NCBI GenBank assembly: GCA_017420455.1
Contig: JAFOJB010000135.1
Coordinates: forward strand, 1 to 25,616
DNA length: 25,616 nucleotides
Reading direction: 5' to 3'
Origin: Blautia sp.
Lineage (GTDB): Bacteria > Bacillota > Clostridia > Lachnospirales > Lachnospiraceae
Shown piece after piece: positions 1 to 7,960 of the stretch. Numbering within the stretch: position 1 is the first letter of the stretch; every line of letters begins with the position of its first letter. The translations under genes and the position numbers were made by a program. Under the pieces are notes generated by a model. It worked only from the letters and a program-made list of their open reading frames with translations, was not told where the DNA came from and did not search any database.

Positions 1-26
1 ACGATCCTTTTTTTCTTATTAACCAC
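1..26 (-). CDS. 5' end of an unidentified gene cut by the window edge
   Basis: Only the first eight codons and two further bases are inside the window. They would read MVNKKKRI from a GTG at 26-24. The support is a GAGGAG ribosome binding site at 40-35 on the minus strand, eight bases before the GTG, and an in-frame basic start typical of a signal peptide or membrane protein. It lies downstream of, and in the same direction as, the URO-D-fold gene, after the hairpin at 135-197. Nothing can be said about its function. Confidence 0.4.
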
Positions 27-134
27 TTTCTTCTCTCCTCTGCAATAGTCTTTCAACCATCCGCATAGTATCATTATGAAGAAGAAAAGTCAATCACTGA
101 AGCCTTCCCAGCTGTTATTTTGCGAGCAATGGTT

Positions 135-209
135 GGAACACAGAGGGACGGTCCTTTTGTGTTCAAAGGACACAAAAGGACCGTCCCTCTGTGTTCCCCT
201 CTGTGTTCC
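135..209. repeat. Long perfect palindrome with a 12-bp tandem duplication (REP-like hairpin)
   Basis: The arms 135-162 and 170-197 are perfect reverse complements (28 bp) around a 7-base loop. Each arm carries the core GGGACGGTCC and ends in GAACACAGAGGG or its complement. The segment CCTCTGTGTTCC at 186-197 is then repeated once at 198-209, as if the outer end had been partly duplicated. The palindrome begins three bases after the TAA of the URO-D-fold gene. No U-tract follows on the minus strand, so it is not a classical terminator. Hairpins with a GGGACGGTYCTTTTGTG core are, as I recall, dispersed repeats in Clostridia, possibly linked to REP-associated transposases. No such transposase is in this window. 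Confidence 0.85.
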
Positions 210-212
210 AAA

Positions 213-1394
213 TTACTTCCGGAAAGTTCCCGGAATATCGCTCCAGTTCTTCTCTGCATAGTCGATCAGGGTCTTTGCCTGTTCAAAGGACATCTCCGGC
301 AGGAAGAAGAAGACACTGTGGGAGCCGTATTTCTGTACGATCCGGTCCATGTTGCGGATCCAGTCCTCAAATTCGCCGCTGTAGACCTTGATCCACAGGG
401 ATTTTCCGGCTCCGATGACCTTATCATAGATCCCGTCCCAGTCCGGGCAGGTTCCGTCTGGGCCGGAGTCTCCCGGCGTCCACTGAAGGGCGTTGATTCC
501 CTCGATTTCCATCAGGGCGTCCAGATGCTTGATCGCTCCCGGTCCATCCAGATGATACAGAACATAATCCAGCTTCTCTGTCTGGGTCTTTAAAGAATCC
601 AGCACAAATTCGCGGAAGAAATCGGCAGAGATCATGGCAGAAGCGTCGCACTGAAGCTTTGCAAGCCTTCCGGGCGCCCAGATCTGGAAGCAGGAATAGG
701 AGTTTCCGCCTTCTGTATCCTTGATCAGATCATAAAAACGATCATAAAATTCAAAGTAAGCCCTGGTGACCTGATCCACCCGCTCCTTGATCATGTCCGG
801 GTCCTCAATGGTATCCATCATCAGCTCCTGGGCTCCGCGAAGAGAGGAAAGGACATCGATATTCTCCATCAGATCCGGCATGTCAAGATGAAAATCATCC
901 CCCACGATCTCCCGGACATTCTTCATAAATTCCAGATGCTTTTTGAACCACTTGTTTTCCGGGTCAAATTTCAGCTCCGGATATTCGTCCCAGTCCTCCA
1001 GACAGGGTTCGAACCACACCGTATCCTCCTTGAAGCCGATTTCGGAACCCAGGTAAGCGGCCACAGAGCCGGGTCCCCAGCAGGTTTCCAGATTTGGAAA
1101 AGCCTCTGCCAGAAAAAGATGCTTCTCGCAGAAATCCCGGTACCTCGCAACCACCCTGGCTGCGTCCATATATTTATCCTCCATGTCCTTCCATTTCAGT
1201 TCTTCCGGAAGATCATAATACAGTCCCTGGCAGAAGACCTCCGCATTGCTGCCTTCATGAGGCTTTCCGTCGGAAAGGCCTTCGATCTCAGGTTTTCTGG
1301 CGATGATCCTCATAAGAGGCCGTCCGGTATTTTTCTGATGCCAGTAATTTGTGAATTTCTCCTTTGTTTCTTCCCAGTTGTCCTTATATTGCAT
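213..1394 (-). CDS. URO-D superfamily (uroporphyrinogen decarboxylase-fold) protein
   Basis: The 393-residue protein has the length and style of URO-D-fold TIM-barrel proteins. Motifs include CWGPGS near residue 105, YHLDGPGAIKHLD near 280 and LQWTPGDSGPDG near 300. It has no signal peptide or membrane segment and should be cytoplasmic. The start ATG at 1394 is preceded by AGGAGG at 1410-1405. It is the last gene of a minus-strand run behind two sugar permeases and a GH31 glycosidase, 59 bases after GH31. No haem genes are nearby, so true uroporphyrinogen decarboxylation is unlikely. Family members include corrinoid-linked methyltransferases, but no corrinoid protein is visible here either. 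From context, an unknown step on the imported glycan is the best guess; the chemistry is not known. Confidence 0.75.
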   Translation of the reverse strand: MQYKDNWEETKEKFTNYWHQKNTGRPLMRIIARKPEIEGLSDGKPHEGSNAEVFCQGLYYDLPEELKWKDMEDKYMDAARVVARYRDFCEKHLFLAEAFPNLETCWGPGSVAAYLGSEIGFKEDTVWFEPCLEDWDEYPELKFDPENKWFKKHLEFMKNVREIVGDDFHLDMPDLMENIDVLSSLRGAQELMMDTIEDPDMIKERVDQVTRAYFEFYDRFYDLIKDTEGGNSYSCFQIWAPGRLAKLQCDASAMISADFFREFVLDSLKTQTEKLDYVLYHLDGPGAIKHLDALMEIEGINALQWTPGDSGPDGTCPDWDGIYDKVIGAGKSLWIKVYSGEFEDWIRNMDRIVQKYGSHSVFFFLPEMSFEQAKTLIDYAEKNWSDIPGTFRK

Positions 1395-1453
1395 GACACA
1401 TGCTCCTCCTGTAATGATACTCGCGAATGAAACTGACTGCGGGAATTATTCAG

Positions 1454-4027
1454 CTAATCAGTCTGTCTGTCCAGAGAGATTACCTGCTGCTTCCCTTCAT
1501 ATACAAATTCTACTCTGTGTCCTTCACAGACCGCCGCGCACCTCCGGCCGTTAAGACCGTTCTTTACTTTGTTCTCTGATGGCCCGATGGTGAAAGTCCT
1601 GGTATCGTCCCTGTACTCCATCCGGATCACGTTATAGCGGCCCTTTTCATAACCATAACCGTCTCCATCGTCCTCATAATACAGAAATTCTCCGTCTGAA
1701 CCGGGATATATATGGATCTCCATCGGGGCTGCTGACGCTTCATCCGCATAGGTAAGACCGGCTTCCATACAAAGGATCGCTCCCGCCCGGGCAAATACCG
1801 GGATATGGGAAAGCTCCGCAGATGCCAGGATTTCCTGCCCGCCCGCATATTTTCCGGACGGCCCGGCATCACTCTTCCATCTTCCTTCATTGTCCTCCTC
1901 CGGAAACGGGACAAATTCGTACCATTCTGTTCCCTCCGGAAGATAACATTTCCAGGTCTTTTCTCTGTCGATCCTTCTGCTGCCCTTTTCATAATACATC
2001 GGCTCGGTTACAGGACAGATCAGCAGATCTTTCCCGAACATATACTCACTGTCCATTTCAGCAGCCTTGCTGTCTTCCGGAAAATCGAAAAGCAGACTTC
2101 TCATCATCACCGTATCAAATAGACGGACATGACCTGCCAGAGAATAAATATAGGGCATCAGCCGGTAACGAAGGGCGATAGCCCTCTTGATTGCCTCATA
2201 GAAGGGCTCTCCTTCCTTCCCGAAATTCCAGATTTCCCTGGGAGTATCGGTTCCATGGGAACGGAACATGGGAAGGAACACACCAAATTCGATCCACCGG
2301 GTATACAGTTCCCGGTATCCCAGATCGGCCGTACCGTCCTCATAATCTCCCTGCCAGAACCATTTCGGAGCGGGATCCGTATTGCAGCCGCACCCGCGGT
2401 TCTGCCATTTTTCCTTTACCGTGAAGAAACCTCCGATATCCAGTGTCCAGTAGGGAAATCCGGACATGGCCATATTCAGCCCTTCGGTGATCTGCCGCCG
2501 CATTGTCCCCCAGGTGGCGGTAATATCTCCGGACCAGAGCATGGTGCCGTATTTCTGGATCCCCGGATAGCCGGACCTGGTCAGGTTCAGCACCCTTTTT
2601 CCGGAATCTGTCCTTCTCTGGTTTTCATATATTCCCTTTGCGTGAGCCAGGGCATACAGATTTGCCCTTTCGGCTCCCAGAAATTTCTTATGTTCCTCTC
2701 CCACCAGGGAGAATCTCTCCTCCTCGGGCCTTTTTTTCTCTCCTCCCCAGTCGGGACCGGAAAAAGGCTCTGTAGAATCGCACCACCAGGAATCGAAGCC
2801 GCCCTGTGTCTTTTCTTTCCCGTCATCGTCATGGCTGCGGGCAAACAGCTCCCGGGATGCCTGCTCCCAGTAAAGTCTTCTGGCCTCGGGGATAAAGGCG
2901 TTGTAGGTCGCAAGGTCCAGAAGAAGAAATCCATTCTTCTGCATTTCCCGGCAGTCCGGAGTATCATAATTCATATTCGGCCAGATGGAGACCATGGAAT
3001 GGACATGCATCCTGTGCAGCTTCTCATTCATCCCCGGAAGATCCGGATAACGTTCCTTATCCACCGTTTTCTGTCCCCAGTCGTCTCCCTGCCAGGTTTT
3101 CCAGTCCTGTACAATGCAGTCAAGGCCTACGCCCCGTCTGCGGTATTCCTCTGCCACAGAAAGAATCTCCTCCTGTGTCTCATATCTCTCCTTAGACTGT
3201 ATGTAACCAAAGGCCCATTTCGGAAGCATGGCCGCCTTCCCCGTAAGCCGCCGGAAGCCCCGGATGATCTCCTCCGCATCCTTTCCCGCGATAAAATAAT
3301 AATCCAGCTTCGGTACCGTATCCAGGCAGAGGAAGGACCTGGCTCCGTCATCCGAAAAGGTCATCAGACCCGGACAGTCCGCCAGGATTCCATAACCCTG
3401 GTCAGAAAGGAGCACCGGCGCCGGAATCCGCATATTGTGCTGATACAGGTACTCTGTATGATTCCTGTGATTGTAGATACCGTCCTCCCCCTGCCCAAGT
3501 CCATGGATCTTTTCACCCTCCTGAAACTGGAACCACAGCTTTGCCCTGTAAGCCTCATGGTCCAGAACAGGTTTCAGATTTTCCACAAAATTCCGGTCCC
3601 CGTCCACCGTGCGGACCCGCCGGATCTTTGGCTCCTCTCCTCCGGTAGAGTATGCATATACCGGTATCTTCTGAAGCTCCTTATACCCCTCCTCCAGAAG
3701 AATACGGCCTGTTTCCTTTTCACTCCAGGAGAACCTGCCTGTCATGCGGTCTATATACAGGGTCAGGCGCTCTGTTTCCACCGAAAGTGCATTATCGAAC
3801 TCTTCTACCGTAAGAATGGCTTTCTTCTCCCGGTCGAGCTCCATCAGGGATTCCTTTTCCGTCAGGGCAAAGGCTTCCGATGGAAAAGCTTCTTCTTTAA
3901 ATTTTTCTGTGGTGTATACACAGCGGAGAATATTTTCTTCTATCCCGCAAAGGATCAGTGTCCCCTCTCCGGTCTCTGCCGCCACAGATCTTTTATCCGC
4001 AGATACTGCATATTTCACGATTGCCAT
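1454..4027 (-). CDS. Glycoside hydrolase family 31 alpha-glycosidase
   Basis: About 857 residues. The order is an N-terminal beta-sandwich, a GH31 (beta/alpha)8 barrel and C-terminal beta domains (YEDDGDGYGY near residue 805). Counting from the upstream TTG, the nucleophile should be Asp420 in WWCDSTEP and the acid/base Asp504 in WSGDITATW. QDWKTWQGDDWG near 310 and RSGYPG near 488 are further family signatures. There is no signal peptide, so it should act in the cytoplasm on oligosaccharides brought in by the neighbouring permeases. The reading frame is open to a TTG at 4036, but the ATG at 4027 gives a more natural start (MAIVKYAV); neither has a strong ribosome binding site. Alpha-glucosidase, alpha-xylosidase or another alpha-glycosidase activity cannot be told apart from sequence alone. 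Confidence 0.93.
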   Translation of the reverse strand: MAIVKYAVSADKRSVAAETGEGTLILCGIEENILRCVYTTEKFKEEAFPSEAFALTEKESLMELDREKKAILTVEEFDNALSVETERLTLYIDRMTGRFSWSEKETGRILLEEGYKELQKIPVYAYSTGGEEPKIRRVRTVDGDRNFVENLKPVLDHEAYRAKLWFQFQEGEKIHGLGQGEDGIYNHRNHTEYLYQHNMRIPAPVLLSDQGYGILADCPGLMTFSDDGARSFLCLDTVPKLDYYFIAGKDAEEIIRGFRRLTGKAAMLPKWAFGYIQSKERYETQEEILSVAEEYRRRGVGLDCIVQDWKTWQGDDWGQKTVDKERYPDLPGMNEKLHRMHVHSMVSIWPNMNYDTPDCREMQKNGFLLLDLATYNAFIPEARRLYWEQASRELFARSHDDDGKEKTQGGFDSWWCDSTEPFSGPDWGGEKKRPEEERFSLVGEEHKKFLGAERANLYALAHAKGIYENQRRTDSGKRVLNLTRSGYPGIQKYGTMLWSGDITATWGTMRRQITEGLNMAMSGFPYWTLDIGGFFTVKEKWQNRGCGCNTDPAPKWFWQGDYEDGTADLGYRELYTRWIEFGVFLPMFRSHGTDTPREIWNFGKEGEPFYEAIKRAIALRYRLMPYIYSLAGHVRLFDTVMMRSLLFDFPEDSKAAEMDSEYMFGKDLLICPVTEPMYYEKGSRRIDREKTWKCYLPEGTEWYEFVPFPEEDNEGRWKSDAGPSGKYAGGQEILASAELSHIPVFARAGAILCMEAGLTYADEASAAPMEIHIYPGSDGEFLYYEDDGDGYGYEKGRYNVIRMEYRDDTRTFTIGPSENKVKNGLNGRRCAAVCEGHRVEFVYEGKQQVISLDRQTD

Positions 4028-4050
4028 GATTCCCAAGCTTAAGGATCCCT

Positions 4051-4104
4051 TCCGGAATACAGTTTCTGTGCTGCCGTTTATCCGGCTCTGCCCTGTATTC
4101 CGGA
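4051..4104 (-). other. Intercistronic hairpin between malG-type and GH31 genes
   Basis: TCCGGAATACAG at 4051-4062 and CTGTATTCCGGA at 4093-4104 are perfect 12-bp inverted repeats around a 30-base loop. They lie in the 179-188-base gap between the MalG-type permease stop and the GH31 start. No U-tract follows, so a processing or mRNA-stability element separating transporter and enzyme expression is more likely than a terminator. That role is inference. Confidence 0.6.
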
Positions 4105-4215
4105 CCGGTTCCGGACTCCTTCCATCAAAAAATCATTTCATTATCTTCTTCATCGATCATGCCTGGAATATTCCTCTGATTCCTTTCCTCATTGATCCGA
4201 TGATGTCAGGTCTCA

Positions 4216-5049
4216 TCAGCCCTTCACGGCGCCCTCGACCTGTCCGCCGATGATATATCTCTGGCAGGTCACATACAGGATGATGACCGGCAGACATGTC
4301 AGGATCACATCCGCGCAGATCAGGTTCCAGCTCATCTCATACTGACCGAAGAAATTGTAGATTGCCAGCGTCATGGGCCATTTTTCCGAAGAGTTCAGGA
4401 AATACAGCGGCATGATAAATTCATTCCAGGTATTCAGAAAACACAGGACACCTGCTGTAATTACGGCCGGCTTCAGCATCGGAAAGACGATCCTGAAATA
4501 CAGCTTTCCGGGCGTACAGCCATCCAGGTAAGCCGCCTCGTCCAGATCCACCGGCACCTTGGAAACAAAGCCGTAGATCAGGAATACGGTAAAGGGAGTC
4601 TGAAGCGCGGTATACAGAAGGATGATACCCAGAGCGCTGTTATTTAAATGTGTCAGCTGCATGACCTTCGTCAGGGTGACATAGTTTACCGGAATTACCA
4701 TTCCCAGTACCACATACATATACAGAGCGCCGAATTTCCTGGTCCTTCTCCTGGAAAAAACATAGGCTGCCATGCTTCCCAGCGTAACCGTCACGACAGT
4801 AGCGACGCCGGCGTAGAGAAGGGAATTCAGAAAGCTCCGCAAAAGCTTTCCTTTTTCAATGACCGTCTGGAAATTGGAGAAATTCCAGGTTTTCGGCAGG
4901 GCCATGGTCATGGTAAGAGCTTCCCCGTCGCTCTTGAAGGCGTTCAGGACGATCAGCACCAGGGGTACGATCACCATCAGAGATGCGCACCAGGCCAGGA
5001 GATTTTTCAGAATGATCTGCAGTGTTTTATTCTTCTTTGTGGAAACCAT
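4216..5049 (-). CDS. Carbohydrate ABC transporter permease, MalG type (CUT1)
   Basis: A 277-residue inner-membrane permease with about six hydrophobic segments. The EAA loop that contacts the ATPase is at residues 171-190 (EAAYLDGCTPGKLYFRIVFP), typical of the MalG/LacG half of CUT1 sugar importers. The start ATG overlaps the upstream permease stop as TAATG (shared base 5049), so the two are translationally coupled. No ATP-binding subunit lies in the window; CUT1 systems of Firmicutes often share an MsmK-type ATPase encoded elsewhere. The substrate is probably an oligosaccharide containing an alpha-glycosidic bond, inferred from the GH31 gene downstream. Confidence 0.95.
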   Translation of the reverse strand: MVSTKKNKTLQIILKNLLAWCASLMVIVPLVLIVLNAFKSDGEALTMTMALPKTWNFSNFQTVIEKGKLLRSFLNSLLYAGVATVVTVTLGSMAAYVFSRRRTRKFGALYMYVVLGMVIPVNYVTLTKVMQLTHLNNSALGIILLYTALQTPFTVFLIYGFVSKVPVDLDEAAYLDGCTPGKLYFRIVFPMLKPAVITAGVLCFLNTWNEFIMPLYFLNSSEKWPMTLAIYNFFGQYEMSWNLICADVILTCLPVIILYVTCQRYIIGGQVEGAVKG

Positions 5050-5924
5050 TACTCTACCACCTCATCTTTCGTCAGGATTTTCACCAGGAAGTAACCGATG
5101 ATCAGCATAAAGATAAACAGGACGGAACTGATGGTAGTTCCTGCCGCATACAGACCCTTTGACATCATCTTGAAAACCGCTGTATAGAGAACCTCTGTCC
5201 TGTGCCCCGGACCGCCGTTTGTCAGGGCGTAAATGATATCGAAGACCTTCAGGCCGTAGATCACGTTCAGAACGATGGTCACCGCCAGTGTCTGGCGCAG
5301 CATGGGCAGAGTGATATACCAGAATCTCTGCCAGCCGTTGGCGCCATCCACCGCCACGGCTTCATAATAGTCTCTCGGAATCGCCAGGATCCCGACGATG
5401 AGCATGGTCATGATATAACCGGTTCCTCTCCAGATATCAACCGCCATGACGGAACCGAAGGCTATTTTCGGATCTACCAGCCATTTCTGCGCCAGCCCTC
5501 CAAGGCCGATGCTCCGGAGAAAGCTGTTCAGAAATCCAAGCTTCGGGTTCAGGATCGAGGTAAAGGTAAGACCAGTCACCAGGATCGGAAGTACGGAAGG
5601 CATATAGAGGATGCCTCTGTGGAAATTCATAAACTTGATGCCCCTGCTCAGGGCTACGGCAAAGAGAAGACCAAGTCCCGTCTTCATCACTGTCGTCACA
5701 AAGGTAAAGAGCAGGGTATTGGTGATATATCTCAGGTAATCACCCTTTCCCATAAATACTTCCTTAAAATTCGCCAGACCCACAAAATGCAGCTCTTTTG
5801 AATAGGCAGACCAGTCGGTAAAGGAATATCCGATACCTACCAGTCCCGGTATGACGCTGAAAACAGTATAAAAGATCACCGCACCTATGGCAAAATACCA
5901 GGGATAAACTTTTGCTTTATTCAC
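5049..5924 (-). CDS. Carbohydrate ABC transporter permease, MalF type (CUT1)
   Basis: A 291-residue permease and the first gene of the minus-strand sugar operon. Hydrophobic helices begin at residue 9, and the EAA loop is at 188-207 (EAVAVDGANGWQRFWYITLP). It should pair with the MalG-type permease to form the transmembrane channel. The start is GTG at 5924, supported by a GGAGGAG site at 5937-5931 six bases upstream; an in-frame ATG alternative would lose the N-terminus. The operon is divergent from the sensor kinase, and the intervening 203 bases hold the repeats and motif described separately. Confidence 0.95.
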   Translation of the reverse strand: MNKAKVYPWYFAIGAVIFYTVFSVIPGLVGIGYSFTDWSAYSKELHFVGLANFKEVFMGKGDYLRYITNTLLFTFVTTVMKTGLGLLFAVALSRGIKFMNFHRGILYMPSVLPILVTGLTFTSILNPKLGFLNSFLRSIGLGGLAQKWLVDPKIAFGSVMAVDIWRGTGYIMTMLIVGILAIPRDYYEAVAVDGANGWQRFWYITLPMLRQTLAVTIVLNVIYGLKVFDIIYALTNGGPGHRTEVLYTAVFKMMSKGLYAAGTTISSVLFIFMLIIGYFLVKILTKDEVVE

Positions 5925-6009
5925 TGTGTACTCCTCCGTTTCGTTTTCTTTTTCGTCGTTTCTTAAGGACTATTTTATAAAAAACGCGTCCTGTAAACCA
6001 TGCAACCAT

Positions 6010-6043
6010 TTGTCCAATTTATGTCTTTTTTTTCCTTGTCCAA
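6010..6043. promoter_or_regulatory. Direct repeats TTGTCCAA and shared T-rich block, candidate operator of the sugar operon
   Basis: TTGTCCAA occurs at 6010-6017 and 6036-6043, a 26-bp repeat distance, in the divergent intergenic region. The block 6011-6035 between and over them matches 21 of 25 positions of 10189-10213 upstream of the substrate-binding-protein gene, including an identical run TGTCTTTTTTTTCC. AraC-type response regulators of the YesN kind commonly bind direct repeats, and such a regulator is encoded at 7920-8702. Binding here is inference. Confidence 0.45.
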
Positions 6044-6045
6044 GA

Positions 6046-6074
6046 TTTACGCTTTTCAGACATTCTGATATAAT
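6046..6074 (+). promoter_or_regulatory. Sigma-A promoter of the sensor kinase/regulator operon
   Basis: TTTACG at 6046-6051, a 17-base spacer and TATAAT at 6069-6074 form a good promoter. A TG two bases before the -10 box (6066-6067) makes it an extended -10 type. It would start transcription about 45 bases before the kinase ATG. The -35 box lies next to the second TTGTCCAA repeat, so autoregulation is possible. Confidence 0.7.
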
Positions 6075-6127
6075 CGTTATATGAAATCCACAGCAAACGA
6101 CGAAGTAACCTGAAAGAAGGAATTCCT

Positions 6128-7960
6128 ATGGCTCACAGGCTCATCCATCTGAAATCCGAAAAGCGGGATATCCAGCAGATCCTTTCCTCGTATTTTTTCC
6201 TGATTTCCGCGATCCTTCTGCTGCTTACCTCTACCGTGTTCTCTGTCATCCAGTACCGGACCCTGAAAAACAATACCATCGAGAACCTTTCCCATACCTG
6301 TATGGCTGTGGCCGACAGCATAGAGCAGCAGATCAACCAGATGAATATGATCTCCCTGAATGCCATCAGCTCCACTGCCATGAAGGACGCCTTTTCTGCC
6401 TATGAAGCTCCGGATATTTCCGGCTATCAGCGGAATATCCACCGGCGGGAGCTGGTAGATGCTCTGATCACGGCCAAAGGCTTCGATTTTTCGATCCGGC
6501 AGCTGAATATCTACAATATGGACCAGGGAGGCTACGGCGTCGGCGGCTACAACGGAGAACTTCCGGGATCGGTCAGGGACCAGCCCTGGTATGAGGCAGC
6601 AATGCTGGCTTCCGGCAGGCAGATCCTTACCCAGCCGCATCAGGAGCTTTATCCCGGACAGACGCAGTCCTCCTCCCGGGATTATTTTTCTCTCTGCCGG
6701 ATTTTCTATGACAATATCCATAAGCCTATGGGAATCGTAGAGGTGGTGAAATTTTACGATGATGTGTTCCACCTTGCTCTCCAGCCGGAAAGCACCTATC
6801 ATCCCACCATTGTCATCTACGACTCGCTGGGAGAACAGATCTTTCCCCCAAAAGACCAGGATTCCGGAATGTTTTCCTACTATGACTACATTTCTCAGGG
6901 AGAGACAGAAATAGTCAACACCCTTTCCGGAGAAAAGGAGCATATCCGGATCTCCCGGTCAGAGGAAAATCACCTGACCGTCGTCATGGCCGTCTCTCAC
7001 CGGGAATTTCTGGCCCCGGTATACCGCTCCATGATCTGGATCCTTGGGATCTTCCTGGTCCTGTTTTTTCTCTGCCTTCTGATTTCCGCCCTCCTGGCCC
7101 GGAAATTCAGCACTCCCATCCGACATATCTACCATTTTCTGGAAAATGACGAAAAAGAGAAATTCCAGACTCTGGAGATGGAGGATACCAATATCCGGGA
7201 GATCGATAAGCTGAAATCCTCTCTGAATGAAAATATCCGCTCCCGGAAGGCAGCCACAGATACCCTGATGATCCTGAAGGAACAGGAGGTCCAGGCCCAG
7301 ATGCTTGCTCTCCAGTCCCAGATGAATCCTCACTTTCTCTACAACTCCCTGTCCACCATCGCGGAGATGGCAGAGGAAGGCCTTACAGAGCCTGTAGCCC
7401 GGATGTGCCAGGAGATCACAGATATTATCCGCTATATTTCCTCCAACAAGGAGATGCGCATCAGCCTGGAGGAGGAACTGGAAATCTCCAGCCAGTATCT
7501 GGAATGCATCAGGATGCGTTACGGAGAGCAGCTGCAGTATCATTTCGAGGTAGACGATTCCATGCTGGATGTCATGATTCCAAAGCTCTGTATCCAGCTT
7601 CTCGTAGAAAACGCCATCAAGGCTGTCACCACAAAAGCCCCGCCCTGGCACATCCGTATCACCGGTCATGTGGAAGAATACCGCTGGTATATTCAGGTAA
7701 AAGATGACGGACCGGGATTCGACGCAAAAGTGGAGGAAAACCTCAGAAAGCAGATGGACGGCATTTTGCAGAACGGCATACTTCCCAGCCTGAAGATTCA
7801 GGGAATGGGAATCCTGAATATTTTTATCCGGCTTTATCTGCTGGACGGGGTTCCTTTCCTCTTTGATTTCGGAAACCTGCCGGAGGGTGGTGCCTTTGTC
7901 ACGATAGGAGGACATTTATATGAGAAAAATGAAATCTCTGCACATCCTTCTGGTGGATGA
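6128..7960 (+). CDS. Membrane sensor histidine kinase, YesM type
   Basis: A 610-residue sensor. A first membrane helix lies at about residues 19-42 and an extracellular sensor region (Cache-like by position) at about 43-300. A second helix at about 301-324 is followed by a HAMP-like linker. The His_kinase motif QSQMNPHFLYNSL places the phospho-acceptor at His402. The ATPase domain has the N box at LLVENAIKAV (Asn495) and DDGPG at 526-530. The ATG at 6128 follows AAAGAAGGA with good spacing. Its last 41 bases overlap the response regulator gene, so the pair is co-translated. From context it senses extracellular sugar, perhaps with the substrate-binding protein, and controls the divergent transporter operon; that assignment is inferred. 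Confidence 0.95.
   Translation: MAHRLIHLKSEKRDIQQILSSYFFLISAILLLLTSTVFSVIQYRTLKNNTIENLSHTCMAVADSIEQQINQMNMISLNAISSTAMKDAFSAYEAPDISGYQRNIHRRELVDALITAKGFDFSIRQLNIYNMDQGGYGVGGYNGELPGSVRDQPWYEAAMLASGRQILTQPHQELYPGQTQSSSRDYFSLCRIFYDNIHKPMGIVEVVKFYDDVFHLALQPESTYHPTIVIYDSLGEQIFPPKDQDSGMFSYYDYISQGETEIVNTLSGEKEHIRISRSEENHLTVVMAVSHREFLAPVYRSMIWILGIFLVLFFLCLLISALLARKFSTPIRHIYHFLENDEKEKFQTLEMEDTNIREIDKLKSSLNENIRSRKAATDTLMILKEQEVQAQMLALQSQMNPHFLYNSLSTIAEMAEEGLTEPVARMCQEITDIIRYISSNKEMRISLEEELEISSQYLECIRMRYGEQLQYHFEVDDSMLDVMIPKLCIQLLVENAIKAVTTKAPPWHIRITGHVEEYRWYIQVKDDGPGFDAKVEENLRKQMDGILQNGILPSLKIQGMGILNIFIRLYLLDGVPFLFDFGNLPEGGAFVTIGGHLYEKNEISAHPSGG

Noticed and set aside
2129..4042. 637-residue plus-strand ORF opposite the GH31 gene
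   Set aside because: It is antisense to a clear GH31 gene, has no ribosome binding site or recognisable domain, and arises from the G/C preference at third codon positions.
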